Of a stretch of DNA of 64,000 bases, positions 1-9,306 are shown piece by piece (position 1 is the first letter of the stretch; each line of letters starts with the position of its first letter). Made by a program: the position numbers and the translations under genes. Under the pieces are notes generated by a model. That model had not been told where the DNA came from. It was given only the letters and a program-made list of their open reading frames with translations, and did no database searches. The DNA is from Halapricum desulfuricans (GTDB taxonomy: Archaea; Halobacteriota; Halobacteria; Halobacteriales; Haloarculaceae), in contig NZ_CP064788.1 of assembly GCF_017094525.1 (NCBI RefSeq), positions 62,001-126,000 on the forward strand, given 5' to 3'.

Positions 1-495
1 GATCCCGGTCAGAAGCGTCGGTAGCGACAGCGTCGCCGCGTCGAACACCCACCGACCGGCGATCATCCCGAACAACAGCGGCGCGAAGAGGCTGCCGCCG
101 ATGAACGAGTAGTCACAGTAGCGCTGCCAGCGCTCGTCGTCGCGTTGCTCGCGGAGTTCGGGTCCGAGACCCCGGAACAGCAGCGCCAGCACGAACCCGA
201 GCGCGAGCAGGTAGTGCTCGGACAGCAGTCGGGAGTAGACGTCGGGAAACGCCGCGAGCGTCATCGTCCCGAAGGCGATCACCCACACCTCGTTGGCGTC
301 CCAGACCGGACCGAACGCCGACAACAGCGTCTCCCGATCGTGGTCGTTGTCCTGAGTCGCGTACAGCATCCCGATCCCGAAGTCGAAGCCGTCGAGAACG
401 ATGTACATCGTCAGCGCGAACATGACCAGGCCGAACCAGATCTCCGGCAGCGGCTCGACGAGATACGAGTCGACGGGCAACAGCAGTTCAGTCAT
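1..495 (-). CDS. cydB: cytochrome bd ubiquinol oxidase subunit II, C-terminus cut by window edge
   Basis: This is the partner subunit of CydA in the membrane quinol oxidase that reduces O2 at low oxygen tension. The 165 visible codons start at ATG 495-493 and stay open to base 1, so the C-terminal half lies outside the window. The protein begins MTELLLPVDSYLVEPLPEIW and has the CydB hallmark VLDGFDFGIG in its first helix, then WDANEVW. Several hydrophobic helices are visible. Its start overlaps the last 8 bases of cydA, which indicates translational coupling in one operon. The family assignment is secure. Confidence 0.95.
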   Translation of the reverse strand, partial: MTELLLPVDSYLVEPLPEIWFGLVMFALTMYIVLDGFDFGIGMLYATQDNDHDRETLLSAFGPVWDANEVWVIAFGTMTLAAFPDVYSRLLSEHYLLALGFVLALLFRGLGPELREQRDDERWQRYCDYSFIGGSLFAPLLFGMIAGRWVFDAATLSLPTLLTGI

Positions 496-1966
496 CGTCG
501 CTCACTCCCGGGATCGGGCCGTACCAGCGATCCCCGGCGGATTCTTTCACGCCCAGTTCCCGGAGTTCGTCCTGGATGAGCCACCGCAGGATGTACAGAG
601 CGACCAGAACCAGCGCCCCGTAGATGACGAGGAACCCGACCAGCGTGAGCGTCGCCTCCCCGCCCGACAGCGTCGAGGAGACGGCCTCGCTGGTCGTGAG
701 TTCGTCCTGAATGACCCACGGCTGGCGGCCGATCTCGGTGACGTACCACCCGGTGAGCAGAGCGGCGTACCCGAGCGGTGACGCCACGATCATCGCCTTC
801 AGGTAGCGGGTACTATCCGACAGCCGATCCCGGTACATCAGATAGCCGCCCCACAGCGCCAGCCCGATGAACAGGAAGCCGAGTCCGACCATGATCCGGA
901 ACGACCAGAACACGAGCGCGACCGGCGGGTTCTCCTCGTACTCGTTCAACCCGAGCACTTCGGCGTCGAAATCACCCCCGCTCGCGAGGAACGAGCCGAC
1001 CCTCGGCAGGCTGATCGTGAAGAGGTTCTCCGCCCGCGGATCGGTCAGCGCGTCGGGACTTTTCGGGACTGCAAACAAATGGAGATCAGCTGTACCGGTC
1101 TCGTAGTGGGCCTCCATGGCCGCGAACTTCTGTGGCTGGGTGTCCTCGACGTGGCGGCCGTAGGCGTCACCGTGGATCGCCTGCAGCGGTGCCGAGACCA
1201 GCAGGATCAACACGGCGAACTTCAGCGCGGTGTTCCAGGCCTCGGAGTCGCGTTTCTTCCAGACGATGTACGCGGAGACGCCGGCGACCAGCAGCGCGAC
1301 CGCGATCACCGATGCGTTGATCATGTGGACGTACATCCAGGTCATCCGCGGGTTGAAGAACGCCGCGATGGGATCGGTCAGTTTCGCGACCTCCATCTGT
1401 TGACCCATCACCATTTCCGGCACCATCTCGTAGCCCCGGGGCGTCTGCATCCAGGAGTTGACGACCAGAATCCAGAAGCCCGATAGCCAGGCCCCGAACC
1501 CGACCAGCACCGACGAGAGGACGTACGTCCGGTCGCTGACTCGCTCCCGGCCGAACAGCAACACTCCGAGGAAGACGGCCTCGAGGAAGAAGGCCATCTT
1601 CGCCTCGAAGGCCAGCGGGCCGCCGATCATCTCGCCGGCGACCGAGGAGAACTGCGGGAAGTTCGTCCCGAACTGGAAGCTCATCGGGATCCCGGTGACC
1701 GTCCCCATGACGAACCCGGCGGCGAACACCTTGATCCAGAACGACCGAAGCCGTTCGAACCGTTCGTCGTCGGTCCGGACGCTCTTCCAGGTGAAGTAGA
1801 CAATAAACGGTGCGAGGCCGATCGACAGAGCCGCAAAGAGGATGTGGACGCTGATCGTCCACCCGAACTGCGCCCGGCTCGCGATCTCGGGCGACAGCTG
1901 TAACGGCCCGTCGAGAATCGGCAGGACGATCCCTCCGCCGGCGAGTGATTGGGCAAGTACAGACAT
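488..1966 (-). CDS. cydA: cytochrome bd ubiquinol oxidase subunit I
   Basis: CydA carries the haem groups and the quinol site of the bd oxidase. The 492-residue protein has about nine membrane segments. A conserved His sits near residue 41 (TISVHILFAALS), as expected for a haem ligand in helix 1, and the family motif GRQPW lies near residue 412. The length fits a bd oxidase with a short Q-loop. A TATA-like GTTTATCC (minus strand, 1995-2003) lies about 30 bases before ATG 1966, consistent with a nearly leaderless transcript. cydB follows with an overlapping start. Confidence 0.95.
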   Translation of the reverse strand: MSVLAQSLAGGGIVLPILDGPLQLSPEIASRAQFGWTISVHILFAALSIGLAPFIVYFTWKSVRTDDERFERLRSFWIKVFAAGFVMGTVTGIPMSFQFGTNFPQFSSVAGEMIGGPLAFEAKMAFFLEAVFLGVLLFGRERVSDRTYVLSSVLVGFGAWLSGFWILVVNSWMQTPRGYEMVPEMVMGQQMEVAKLTDPIAAFFNPRMTWMYVHMINASVIAVALLVAGVSAYIVWKKRDSEAWNTALKFAVLILLVSAPLQAIHGDAYGRHVEDTQPQKFAAMEAHYETGTADLHLFAVPKSPDALTDPRAENLFTISLPRVGSFLASGGDFDAEVLGLNEYEENPPVALVFWSFRIMVGLGFLFIGLALWGGYLMYRDRLSDSTRYLKAMIVASPLGYAALLTGWYVTEIGRQPWVIQDELTTSEAVSSTLSGGEATLTLVGFLVIYGALVLVALYILRWLIQDELRELGVKESAGDRWYGPIPGVSDDD

Positions 1967-2096
1967 CCGTTTTCCTGCGACTCAGACCCTCGAAAGGATA
2001 AACCGGCGTTCCTCTCCCAAATATTGAGAACCACCGAAGGAATTTTATGTGTCCGTTAAATTCTCTTTCAAGAATCGGTAATTCCTGCCGGATAAA

Positions 2097-2309
2097 TTAC
2101 GACGCCTCGAGTTCGCGGTCGAAGGAATCCGCTCCAAGCCGGTTCATGATCTCGGTGTAGTCTATGTGGTTGGTCCGGCTCTGGTACTCCTGAGCCAGTT
2201 CGAACAGTTTGTTGTCGTCGAACGCACGGCCCGTTTCGACTCGTTTTTTTCGGTCACTCCTCGACGAGGTAGTCGTCCTGCACGTCGAGTACGTCCGTTG
2301 AGTCTTCAC
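2097..2309 (-). CDS. possible small protein, start uncertain
   Basis: I do not recognise this reading frame. Its last 45 or so residues ([20 protein letters not shown] ... [12 protein letters not shown]) look like a genuine acidic haloarchaeal protein. The upstream part overlaps the end of tsr3 and is Arg/Thr/Ser-rich like an out-of-frame shadow. The only ATG, at 2309, lies inside tsr3, and I see no ATG, GTG or TTG near the protein-like part. It could be a short protein coupled to tsr3 or a remnant. Confidence 0.3.
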   Translation of the reverse strand: MKTQRTYSTCRTTTSSRSDRKKRVETGRAFDDNKLFELAQEYQSRTNHIDYTEIMNRLGADSFDRELEAS

Positions 2310-2775
2310 ACTCGCTGTATCGGCGAAGCGGTTCCTCGTTGAGTTCGAGGAAGGTATGGCCCCAGGAGAACTTCGAGAGGGTCCGTTCGGCGTGCTCGCG
2401 CTCGCCGAGGATGACGAGCGCGCCGGCGAAGGCCTCGACGGTGTTGAGCCGGAACGGCGTCCCGTAGTTGATGGGGTTGGCGGCGACGAGAAACGGGAGC
2501 GCCCGGTGAACGCCGTCGAGATCGAACGCCTCCCGCTGGGCGGTCTCCCAGGAGCAGTCGAGCGCGACCAGTCGGTCGTGGTCGGCGTCGGCGGGCGAGA
2601 GCGCCTGCTCGGCGAAGGGGTTGAGGACGATCCCCGGCGGCGTCGCCCGCGTCGAGCGGTGCAACTCCGCGAGGTCGAAGCGGGCGAGCTTGCGGGCGCT
2701 ACACTTGTCGGGGTCGTCGTCGCCCTCGTAACGGACGTGTAATTCCACGCCCGAGCGTACGACGGGGGCGTTCAT
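2254..2775 (-). CDS. tsr3: Tsr3-family rRNA aminocarboxypropyltransferase (DUF367)
   Basis: Tsr3 transfers the 3-amino-3-carboxypropyl group of S-adenosylmethionine to a modified uridine of small-subunit rRNA during ribosome maturation. The 173-residue protein has family features in order: [13 protein letters not shown] near the N-terminus, then [11 protein letters not shown], and [20 protein letters not shown] with EAFAGAL in the SAM-binding region. ATG 2775 is chosen because upstream codons are low-complexity Arg-rich and extend into the promoter of the divergent flavoprotein gene. The acidic tail ends [13 protein letters not shown]. Confidence 0.9.
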   Translation of the reverse strand: MNAPVVRSGVELHVRYEGDDDPDKCSARKLARFDLAELHRSTRATPPGIVLNPFAEQALSPADADHDRLVALDCSWETAQREAFDLDGVHRALPFLVAANPINYGTPFRLNTVEAFAGALVILGEREHAERTLSKFSWGHTFLELNEEPLRRYSECEDSTDVLDVQDDYLVEE

Positions 2776-2873
2776 AGTGGTTCGGAGATCGTTCCGGCGG
2801 CCGCTCTGGTGAATCGGCGCTCTCGTATCCGTCCCTACGTGGGGTTTTTGTTCGTGCTGGCCAAAGTGAGAGC

Positions 2874-3899
2874 ATGACAGACGAAGAGATCTGCATCGTC
2901 GGCGGGGGCATCGCCGGGGCTGGAGCGGCCTATGCACTGGACGACGCGGACGTGACTGTCTACGAGATGGATACTGTCGGCGGCCGGATGGCAAGCCGCC
3001 GTCGGGAGGGCTGTATCTTCGACTTCGGTGCGAACTACCTCGAGCTGGGCGACAGCGATCTGGAAGCCGTGATCGAGGACGCCGCCGGCGACGTAGCCGT
3101 CGAGATCGAGTCGCCGGTCGAGCAGTTCACCGCCGGCGGCGAGATCCGGTCGGGGGAAGTGCCACAGAACACGCGCTGGACGACCCCCGACGGGCTCGAC
3201 GGCATCGTGCGGGCGCTGTTCGAGAACAGCGGGGCCGATCTGCAGGTCGGCGTCGGCGTGACCCGCCTCGAACGGCGCGCGGACGACTGGCTTGTCACCA
3301 CAGACGAGGGCGAGCGCGCGTTCGACGCGGTCGTGCTGGCCGTTCCCGGCGCGTCGGCGTCGGTGCTGTTCGAGACTGCCGTGTGGGACAACCCGGTCAG
3401 GGACGACCTCGTCCGGGCCGTCGAGGACATCCCCTACCGGACGATGGACACCGTCGCGCTGGGCTATCCATTCGAGATCGAGACGGACTTCTTCGGCCTC
3501 GTCAGCGAGGAGGACGTCTACGATGTCGCCTGGGTGTCCAACGAGGGCCACAAGCCCGGCCACGTTCCCGAGGGACGGGGCGTCCTCATCGTTCAGTTCG
3601 GCCCCAGCTGGGCCGTCACACACCCCCAGACGTCGCCCGCGGCCGCCTCGGAGGCGGCGACCAACCGCGTCGTCGAACTGCTCGATGACGATCGCCTCGG
3701 GGAACCGGCCTGGTGGGAGTACCAGCGGTGGGGCGACGCCATCCCGACCCACGGCCCCGACGAGTCGCTTCGCGAGGCGACGCTGGAGGACGACCTGGCG
3801 CTCGCCGGCGACTGGGTTGAGGGCATCGGTCGGACGCGGGCCGCGCTCCGCAGCGGACTCCGCGCGGGCCGCACACTGCGCCAGTCCGAGGCCGACTAG
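2874..3899 (+). CDS. renalase-like FAD-dependent NAD(P)H/amine oxidoreductase
   Basis: This 341-residue flavoprotein has an N-terminal Rossmann motif [15 protein letters not shown] (about residues 8-22), an acidic residue ending the second strand (VYEMD) and the GGRMASRR motif. These are typical of the renalase/amine-oxidase fold. A second FAD-contacting region near the C-terminus reads [18 protein letters not shown]. The substrate cannot be told from the sequence: the haloarchaeal members are uncharacterised, and animal renalase oxidises abnormal NAD(P)H isomers. It is transcribed divergently from tsr3 across about 100 bases. Confidence 0.8.
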   Translation: MTDEEICIVGGGIAGAGAAYALDDADVTVYEMDTVGGRMASRRREGCIFDFGANYLELGDSDLEAVIEDAAGDVAVEIESPVEQFTAGGEIRSGEVPQNTRWTTPDGLDGIVRALFENSGADLQVGVGVTRLERRADDWLVTTDEGERAFDAVVLAVPGASASVLFETAVWDNPVRDDLVRAVEDIPYRTMDTVALGYPFEIETDFFGLVSEEDVYDVAWVSNEGHKPGHVPEGRGVLIVQFGPSWAVTHPQTSPAAASEAATNRVVELLDDDRLGEPAWWEYQRWGDAIPTHGPDESLREATLEDDLALAGDWVEGIGRTRAALRSGLRAGRTLRQSEAD

Positions 3900-3907
3900 C
3901 GAGTCGG

Positions 3908-4015
3908 ATAAGCGACGACGAACGATACATCGCGGTCGCGATCGGCATCGCAGGCGGTCTGTTCGTCAAAGCCTACTACGAGCAACACCTGCGTGAGAAC
4001 GTCACGGAGGAGTGA
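3908..4015 (+). other. short open frame resembling a one-helix membrane protein, no normal start codon
   Basis: Between the flavoprotein gene and the convergent ABC permease is a protein-like frame: SDDERYIAVAIGIAGGLF, then VKAYYEQHLRENVTEE and TGA at 4013. It has one short hydrophobic stretch flanked by charged residues. Going upstream to the in-frame stop at 3818-3820 there is no ATG, GTG or TTG; the first codon here is ATA. It may be a real microprotein with an odd start, a gene that lost its start, or chance. Confidence 0.3.
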
Positions 4016-4033
4016 ACGGACAGCCGGTCGTGC

Positions 4034-4963
4034 TCAGGGCACGTCCATCCGCTTGAAGCGATAGACGGCCCCAGCGAGCGCGGCGATGGCGACGAGTCCG
4101 ACGACGATCACTGAGACGATTGGGGGCACATAGCCTGCAAGCGGTGTCGACCCGCCTATCCCGCCGAGAAGCGGATCAGTCCAGACGCCACCGACATCGT
4201 AAACACCCGAGACAGTCGAGATCGCCTCCCGTGTAGCGGGGGTAAACTCGACCCCCAGTGTACCGTGGACGGTAGCGTAGACGTTTCCGAGATGGTAGTT
4301 GACGTCCGGCACGTACAGGAACAGATCCGTATAGAGATCTCCGACCGGCAGAAAGCGGACGAACATAAACGCGAAGAACAACACCGGGATCAGCGCCGTC
4401 CCGAGAGCAGTCTGCAGGCGCGTCCCGGTGACGACCGCCAGCAGTGTCCCGACCGCCGCGGCCACTGTCGTAACGACCAGCGCATACACCAGCGTCCCCG
4501 GCAATAACGTGAGGACGCTCCCGCCAAGCGCCAGCGTACTCGTCCCCGTCGTCGAGTAGAGGGCGACCCCACCGACCAGCAGTCCCGACAGCGTCGCCAG
4601 TACGCCCACGATGACGATCCCGATGAACGCCCCGACAAGCGGCTCCCAGCGGCTCACAGGCTTGCTCAACAACACCCGGAAAGTCCCCGATTCGAGGTGA
4701 CTTGCGACGTTCGTCGCCGCGAGTACCGCCACCAGCACCAGCGGGAAAGTGACCAGCCAGACGAACGACAGCTGTGCGTACAGCTCCAGCAGGACCTGCT
4801 CCTGGGTGAAAAGCGGCGCGCTCCCGAGATTCTCGTGGCCCGTGTTCCCCAGGGCTGTCGCGAGCAGGACCGTCACCCCGAAATACGGAAGTAGAAACGC
4901 CGCGAGGATCTTTGGCCGGGTGCTGTCTCTGACGGCCCCGGAGACGAACAGTCGGAGGCTCAT
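4034..4963 (-). CDS. ABC-2 type transporter permease
   Basis: This 309-residue integral membrane protein has about six hydrophobic segments and the overall pattern of ABC-2 export permeases of the NosY/DrrB type: a helix near residue 20, a large loop, then clustered helices. It starts at ATG 4963, overlapping the stop of the upstream ATPase gene by 4 bases, so it is the third gene of a coupled operon. The C-terminus ends in a basic tail YRFKRMDVP. It probably exports or assembles something with the large Tat-exported protein of the same operon; the substrate is unknown. Confidence 0.85.
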   Translation of the reverse strand: MSLRLFVSGAVRDSTRPKILAAFLLPYFGVTVLLATALGNTGHENLGSAPLFTQEQVLLELYAQLSFVWLVTFPLVLVAVLAATNVASHLESGTFRVLLSKPVSRWEPLVGAFIGIVIVGVLATLSGLLVGGVALYSTTGTSTLALGGSVLTLLPGTLVYALVVTTVAAAVGTLLAVVTGTRLQTALGTALIPVLFFAFMFVRFLPVGDLYTDLFLYVPDVNYHLGNVYATVHGTLGVEFTPATREAISTVSGVYDVGGVWTDPLLGGIGGSTPLAGYVPPIVSVIVVGLVAIAALAGAVYRFKRMDVP

Positions 4964-5871
4964 TGTTCCCCCTCCTCTAAGATGTCCGCGAAGGCTTCTT
5001 GCAGGGTCCCGGCCTCGGACATCGACCGCAGCGAGATATCGTGTTCGACCAACAGCCCCTGCAACCGATTGCGGAGTTCGTCGGCGTCGTCGGTCATCAC
5101 GAGCAGGCGACCGTCCTCAATCTCGACGTTGCGGGCCACCTCGACATCGGCCAGCAGTTCGGCGACGCGCTCGTCGTCGTCGGTTTCGACCGCCAGTGCC
5201 TGCCCGCCGTAGGCCTGCTGGACGGCGTCGATCGTATCGGTAATCACGATTTCGCCGTCCCGAAGGATCGTCACTTTCCCGACGTACTGTTCGAGTTCCG
5301 CGAGCACGTGGCTGCTGACGAACACCGTCATCCCCTGCTCTGGGAGTTCTCGCAGTGCGTCCATAATCTTCTGTCGGCCCGAGGGATCTAGTCCCGTCGT
5401 CGGCTCGTCCAGAATGAGCAACTCGGGTTCGTGGATCATCGCCTGGGCCAGGCTGAGTCGCCGTTGCATCCCGCCACTGTAGGAGCCGACCCGCCGGCCG
5501 GCCGCCTCCTCCAAATCGAGCCACGCCAGGAGTTCGTCGGCCCGTTCGCGTACGTCCGACTTACTCATCCCTGCGGCCCGCCCCATATACTCGAGATAGC
5601 CGCGGCCGGTCATCGACTCCCGCAGCGCCAGTTCCTGCGGGGAGTATCCCAGCAGTTCCTTGGCGGCCTTCGAGCCGGCGGGTTTCCCACCGATGGTCGC
5701 CGCACCCTCTGAGGGGCTCAACAGTCCCACGAGCAGTTGCATCGCGGTCGTCTTGCCGGCGCCGTTGGGTCCGACGAACCCGTGAACGCTTCCCTCTTCG
5801 ACAGTCAGATCGATGCCGTCGACTGCGACCGTCTCGCCGAAGCGCTTTGTCAGATTTGTCGTTTCGATCAT
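4960..5871 (-). CDS. ABC exporter ATP-binding protein
   Basis: The 303-residue protein powers the adjacent ABC-2 permease. Walker A is GPNGAGKTT, the Q-loop region reads LGYSPQELALRESMTGRGYL, the signature is YSGGMQRRLSLAQAM, Walker B is LLILDEPTTGLDPSGR and the H-loop is VSSHVLAELE. After the ABC domain comes a roughly 80-residue acidic C-terminal domain, as in many CcmA/NosF-like ATPases. Its ATG overlaps the stop of the propeller-protein gene and its stop overlaps the permease start, so the three genes are probably made together. Confidence 0.92.
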   Translation of the reverse strand: MIETTNLTKRFGETVAVDGIDLTVEEGSVHGFVGPNGAGKTTAMQLLVGLLSPSEGAATIGGKPAGSKAAKELLGYSPQELALRESMTGRGYLEYMGRAAGMSKSDVRERADELLAWLDLEEAAGRRVGSYSGGMQRRLSLAQAMIHEPELLILDEPTTGLDPSGRQKIMDALRELPEQGMTVFVSSHVLAELEQYVGKVTILRDGEIVITDTIDAVQQAYGGQALAVETDDDERVAELLADVEVARNVEIEDGRLLVMTDDADELRNRLQGLLVEHDISLRSMSEAGTLQEAFADILEEGEQ

Positions 5872-8800
5872 CGCTGCACCCTCCGTCGAACGGCGTTGAC
5901 GATCGGCATGCCGAACAGCCCCAGCACCGAGGCGCCCGCCGCCGCGTACAGCAGGGTATCGGCCATGGAACTGCCCGTTACCGACGGTGTCGTGCTGTCG
6001 TAGACGGTGAACCCGTCCGGACTGGTCGCCGCCACGCTGACGGTGTGCTCGCCGGGCGGCAACCGTACTGTCGTCGACCGGTCGGTCGTGATCGCGACCG
6101 GTTGCTCCCCGACAGTGACCCGCGTGACTCGGTCGCTCCCGTCGTCGAACTCCCAGGACAGCGTCACGTCCGGGCCGCCGCTCGCGTCAAGCGTGACTCC
6201 CGCCGTCGCGTCGACCGTTCGGAGTCCGGCGTCACTGGCAAGTATCCCGACCTCCGAGTCCAATTCGACGAACGATCCGTCGGCGGCGTCCCCGCTGATC
6301 AGGACCTCGCCTTCGCGCGGATCGACGACGTACAGTCGAGCGTCTCCCTCACCAGTGGGGTCCGCGATCACACCGATATTCGGCTCCTCGCCGTCGGCTG
6401 CGGGCAGTCGCTGGACGCGAGTGGCCGGTGCGAGCGGCTCGTCGTCGGGATCGACCGTCTCAAACGGTTCGAGGACGATCCGCTTCAGACGATCACCGCC
6501 CGAAAGCCCGTACAGGTCAACTTTCGCCCCACCTTCGGGGGCCGTCGTCGCGAGTGCGACTGCCTCGGTCCCGTCGACTTCGCCGGCGAGGTCGGCCGGC
6601 CGGTACGCCTCGCCGAAGCCGCCGCGTCGTGACAGATCCTCCTGGTGACGCCACGTCTCTTCGACGCCGTCGGTGACAGAGACAGTGAAGCGATCGCCGT
6701 CGCTCGTGCACGTCACCAACCCGTTCCCTCCATCCGGTGACGGTATCTCTCTGACTGTCGGTGTCACTCTCCCTTCGCTTTCGAACCGTCCAATCACCGC
6801 TCCATCCCCCGGCGAGACGACGACCCACGTCTGCGTGTCTTCCTTCTGGACCAGACACAACACCTCTCTGTAGCCGTCCCCATCCAGGTCTGCTATCGTC
6901 CGGATCGATCCGGAAACGATTCGCTCCCCGTCGGACTCGAACATCGTCGTCTTCTCGAATGTGATGTACTTGTCGCCGTTTTCGGTCTCGCTTCCGGTTT
7001 CGATGACCGCAAACGACACCCGGTTGTCGGCCGAAATCGCGAGCATATCCTCGTACTCGCCGGACCCACCGACACTCACGTACCTGACTCGCTGGCTGTT
7101 CTCGATCGGTGGCCACAGGTCACTCTCGTCGGGACGATATCTCCAGAAGTCGGTCACTGCTTCGTCTCTGAGATTGACGAATGCAACGCCACTGTGCCCG
7201 CCGATGAAGACGACGTTGTCCTCTTCGTCCAGCGTATTGATCGAAACTGGCTCGATCAGGTCAGGTAGCGTCCTGCTACTTTCGACTTCGAGTGGGATCC
7301 GTGCTCGCTCGCTGCCGTCGGTTCCGGTGAGGGCGACGAGTTCAGCCGTCGGTCGACCGCCGAGTTCGTCTAGCTCCGCGAGTAAACTCTGGATCTCGCT
7401 TTGCTTGCTCTGAATCTTGTCGCTGTTGTCGACGTCGTTGTTTCGCTGCTCGCGTTCGAGGTTTCTGATGTCTCGTTCGAGATTTTCTATCTCGCGCTCG
7501 ATCTGGGTGATCTGTTCGTCGTTGCCCTGGCCTGGCCGCTGTTCGATTCCCAGCAAGTCGACCCCGTCGTCGCCGTCGATCACCTGCAGGTTCTGTAGAC
7601 CGCCCTCCCGATGGAACTGCTCGGCTCCGAGCGTTCGCGACCAGACGATCGAGCTGTTCGCCCCGGACCGGACGACGAGCGATCGCGACTCGACGCCGCG
7701 CTGCCGGTCGAGTTGATTTCGCGAGTAGATCAGATAGTCCTCGACCCCATCGCCGGTGAAGTCCGCCTCCAGCACTGTCCCGTCCTGTATCGCGGTGAAA
7801 CTCCAGACGACTTCCGTCCCCTCCTCAATGACCTGTAGGTCCCCGGATTCCGAGGCGACCACGAGATTCCCGCCGTAATCGGCGAGATAGCCCTGCCCGT
7901 CCGCCGAAGCGCGAACCGATCCCGGCGGTGCGGCCGGGATCGTGAGTTCCGCCCCTACCTGTCCGTTCGCGAGACCGAGTTTTGTCACTGTTTGCGTGTC
8001 TCCGTCGGGTGCCGACGGCACGAGCAGACGCTCCGAATCGAATTCGCTCACGAACCAGACGTTACTCGCCCCGGCGAGGTTGATTGACTCGTTCGTCCAT
8101 TCGGTCTCCCCTTCCGCGGTGACAAGCGCTACCTGTCCGGGGTTCTGGTCGGGGGCATACTGCCCTCGTTCGTGGATACTGATCGCGATCCTGTCGCCGT
8201 CGATCGGTGTCACTTCGAGATTGCAGAAGTTCCCGTCTGCCGCCCGATCCGAACCGCCGGCCATCGTCGGCCGATTGCCGATCCGCCGGTAATACGATTC
8301 TAACTCATCGCTGTCGGGCTCGTGAACCTGTGTGTCCCACTTGACTGATCCGTCGTCGGCACGCACGCCTTTCACGTACCCGTCCTCGGTCGTGACGACG
8401 AGGTCGGCGGGTCCGCCTTCGATGGGACGGAGGTCCCACGCCGACCGCGGGATCGATCGCCCGCCACTCTCGAAGGGTTCGGCGAGTCCCGTGACGTACT
8501 GCCTGTCGCCGCTCTCGCCGTCGATAGCCAGCAGCTTCCCGTCTTGGGTGGTCGCATAGACCGTTCCGTCCAGCGCTCGTACTCGCCAGGTGTAGTAATC
8601 CCGATCGACTGTCCAGACCTCTTCGCCGCTCTCGATGTCGAAGCCCACCACGCCGTATCCCGTCGCGACAGCGACGTTGCCGCCGGCTTCGACCGCGTCG
8701 AAAACGGGTACCTGCCGGTCGATCTCCCCGAACTCCTGGCTGAAGATTGTCCGGGTCCGAGCCGCTCGCCACTCGACCTCGCCGCTTGCGAGGTCGATCG

Positions 8801-9161
8801 CGAGCACGTTCGGGAAGAACTGATCCTCGACCAGCAGCACGGCCCGATCGTCTCCCAGGGGACTGATCCGTCGGACCGGACGAGTCGAAACGAACGCTGT
8901 CACCTCCTGGTTCTCGAAGACATAACAGCCGCGGTCCGTTCCGACCAGTAGTCGATCGCCCGCAGACACAGGGGCCGTCGTTACCGATCCTTCGAGTGTG
9001 GCCGGCGTCTCGCCCCCGTCGAGTTGGGACAGCGCGTCTACGGTGGCGTCCTTGCCAGCCCCTGGCGTCGACCCCAGCGCCGGGACTGTCCCAACTGACG
9101 CGGCGACGCCACCGCCGGCCAGCGCCGAGAGGACGGTCCGCCGGTCATACGGCACCGTCAA
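5868..9161 (-). CDS. very large Tat-exported beta-propeller protein with coiled coil and C-terminal membrane anchor
   Basis: The 1097-residue protein starts with a twin-arginine-like signal (YDRRTVLSALAGGGVAASVG). It then carries repeated PQQ/quinoprotein-type blades (for example VLAIDLASGEVEWRA, GFDIESGEEVWTVDRD). FG-GAP-like calcium motifs appear at FTGDGVEDYL and DLDGDGYREVL. A charged coiled coil interrupts the propeller around residues 540-594. Near the C-terminus is a PKD/Ig-like segment (WEFDDGSDRV ... PPGEHTVSVAATSPDGF), then one transmembrane helix and a basic tail, which would leave the bulk outside the cell. It is first in an operon with the ABC ATPase and permease, all joined by 4-base overlaps. 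An AT-rich promoter region lies at about 9214-9255. No enzymatic residues are evident; a scaffold or sensor role is a guess. Confidence 0.8.
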   Translation of the reverse strand: MTVPYDRRTVLSALAGGGVAASVGTVPALGSTPGAGKDATVDALSQLDGGETPATLEGSVTTAPVSAGDRLLVGTDRGCYVFENQEVTAFVSTRPVRRISPLGDDRAVLLVEDQFFPNVLAIDLASGEVEWRAARTRTIFSQEFGEIDRQVPVFDAVEAGGNVAVATGYGVVGFDIESGEEVWTVDRDYYTWRVRALDGTVYATTQDGKLLAIDGESGDRQYVTGLAEPFESGGRSIPRSAWDLRPIEGGPADLVVTTEDGYVKGVRADDGSVKWDTQVHEPDSDELESYYRRIGNRPTMAGGSDRAADGNFCNLEVTPIDGDRIAISIHERGQYAPDQNPGQVALVTAEGETEWTNESINLAGASNVWFVSEFDSERLLVPSAPDGDTQTVTKLGLANGQVGAELTIPAAPPGSVRASADGQGYLADYGGNLVVASESGDLQVIEEGTEVVWSFTAIQDGTVLEADFTGDGVEDYLIYSRNQLDRQRGVESRSLVVRSGANSSIVWSRTLGAEQFHREGGLQNLQVIDGDDGVDLLGIEQRPGQGNDEQITQIEREIENLERDIRNLEREQRNNDVDNSDKIQSKQSEIQSLLAELDELGGRPTAELVALTGTDGSERARIPLEVESSRTLPDLIEPVSINTLDEEDNVVFIGGHSGVAFVNLRDEAVTDFWRYRPDESDLWPPIENSQRVRYVSVGGSGEYEDMLAISADNRVSFAVIETGSETENGDKYITFEKTTMFESDGERIVSGSIRTIADLDGDGYREVLCLVQKEDTQTWVVVSPGDGAVIGRFESEGRVTPTVREIPSPDGGNGLVTCTSDGDRFTVSVTDGVEETWRHQEDLSRRGGFGEAYRPADLAGEVDGTEAVALATTAPEGGAKVDLYGLSGGDRLKRIVLEPFETVDPDDEPLAPATRVQRLPAADGEEPNIGVIADPTGEGDARLYVVDPREGEVLISGDAADGSFVELDSEVGILASDAGLRTVDATAGVTLDASGGPDVTLSWEFDDGSDRVTRVTVGEQPVAITTDRSTTVRLPPGEHTVSVAATSPDGFTVYDSTTPSVTGSSMADTLLYAAAGASVLGLFGMPIVNAVRRRVQR

Positions 9162-9306
9162 CCAACCCCTTGCGTAGCCGTCCTGTCGTGCCCACCGGTG
9201 CTGTCGGCGTTAGGAATATCACATATAAAAATGAAGCAAAAGTTGATATATAACCGCGGGAGCGTTCTCAGGAGACAGGAACGATCGAGAAAGCCGGTGA
9301 GAGATC

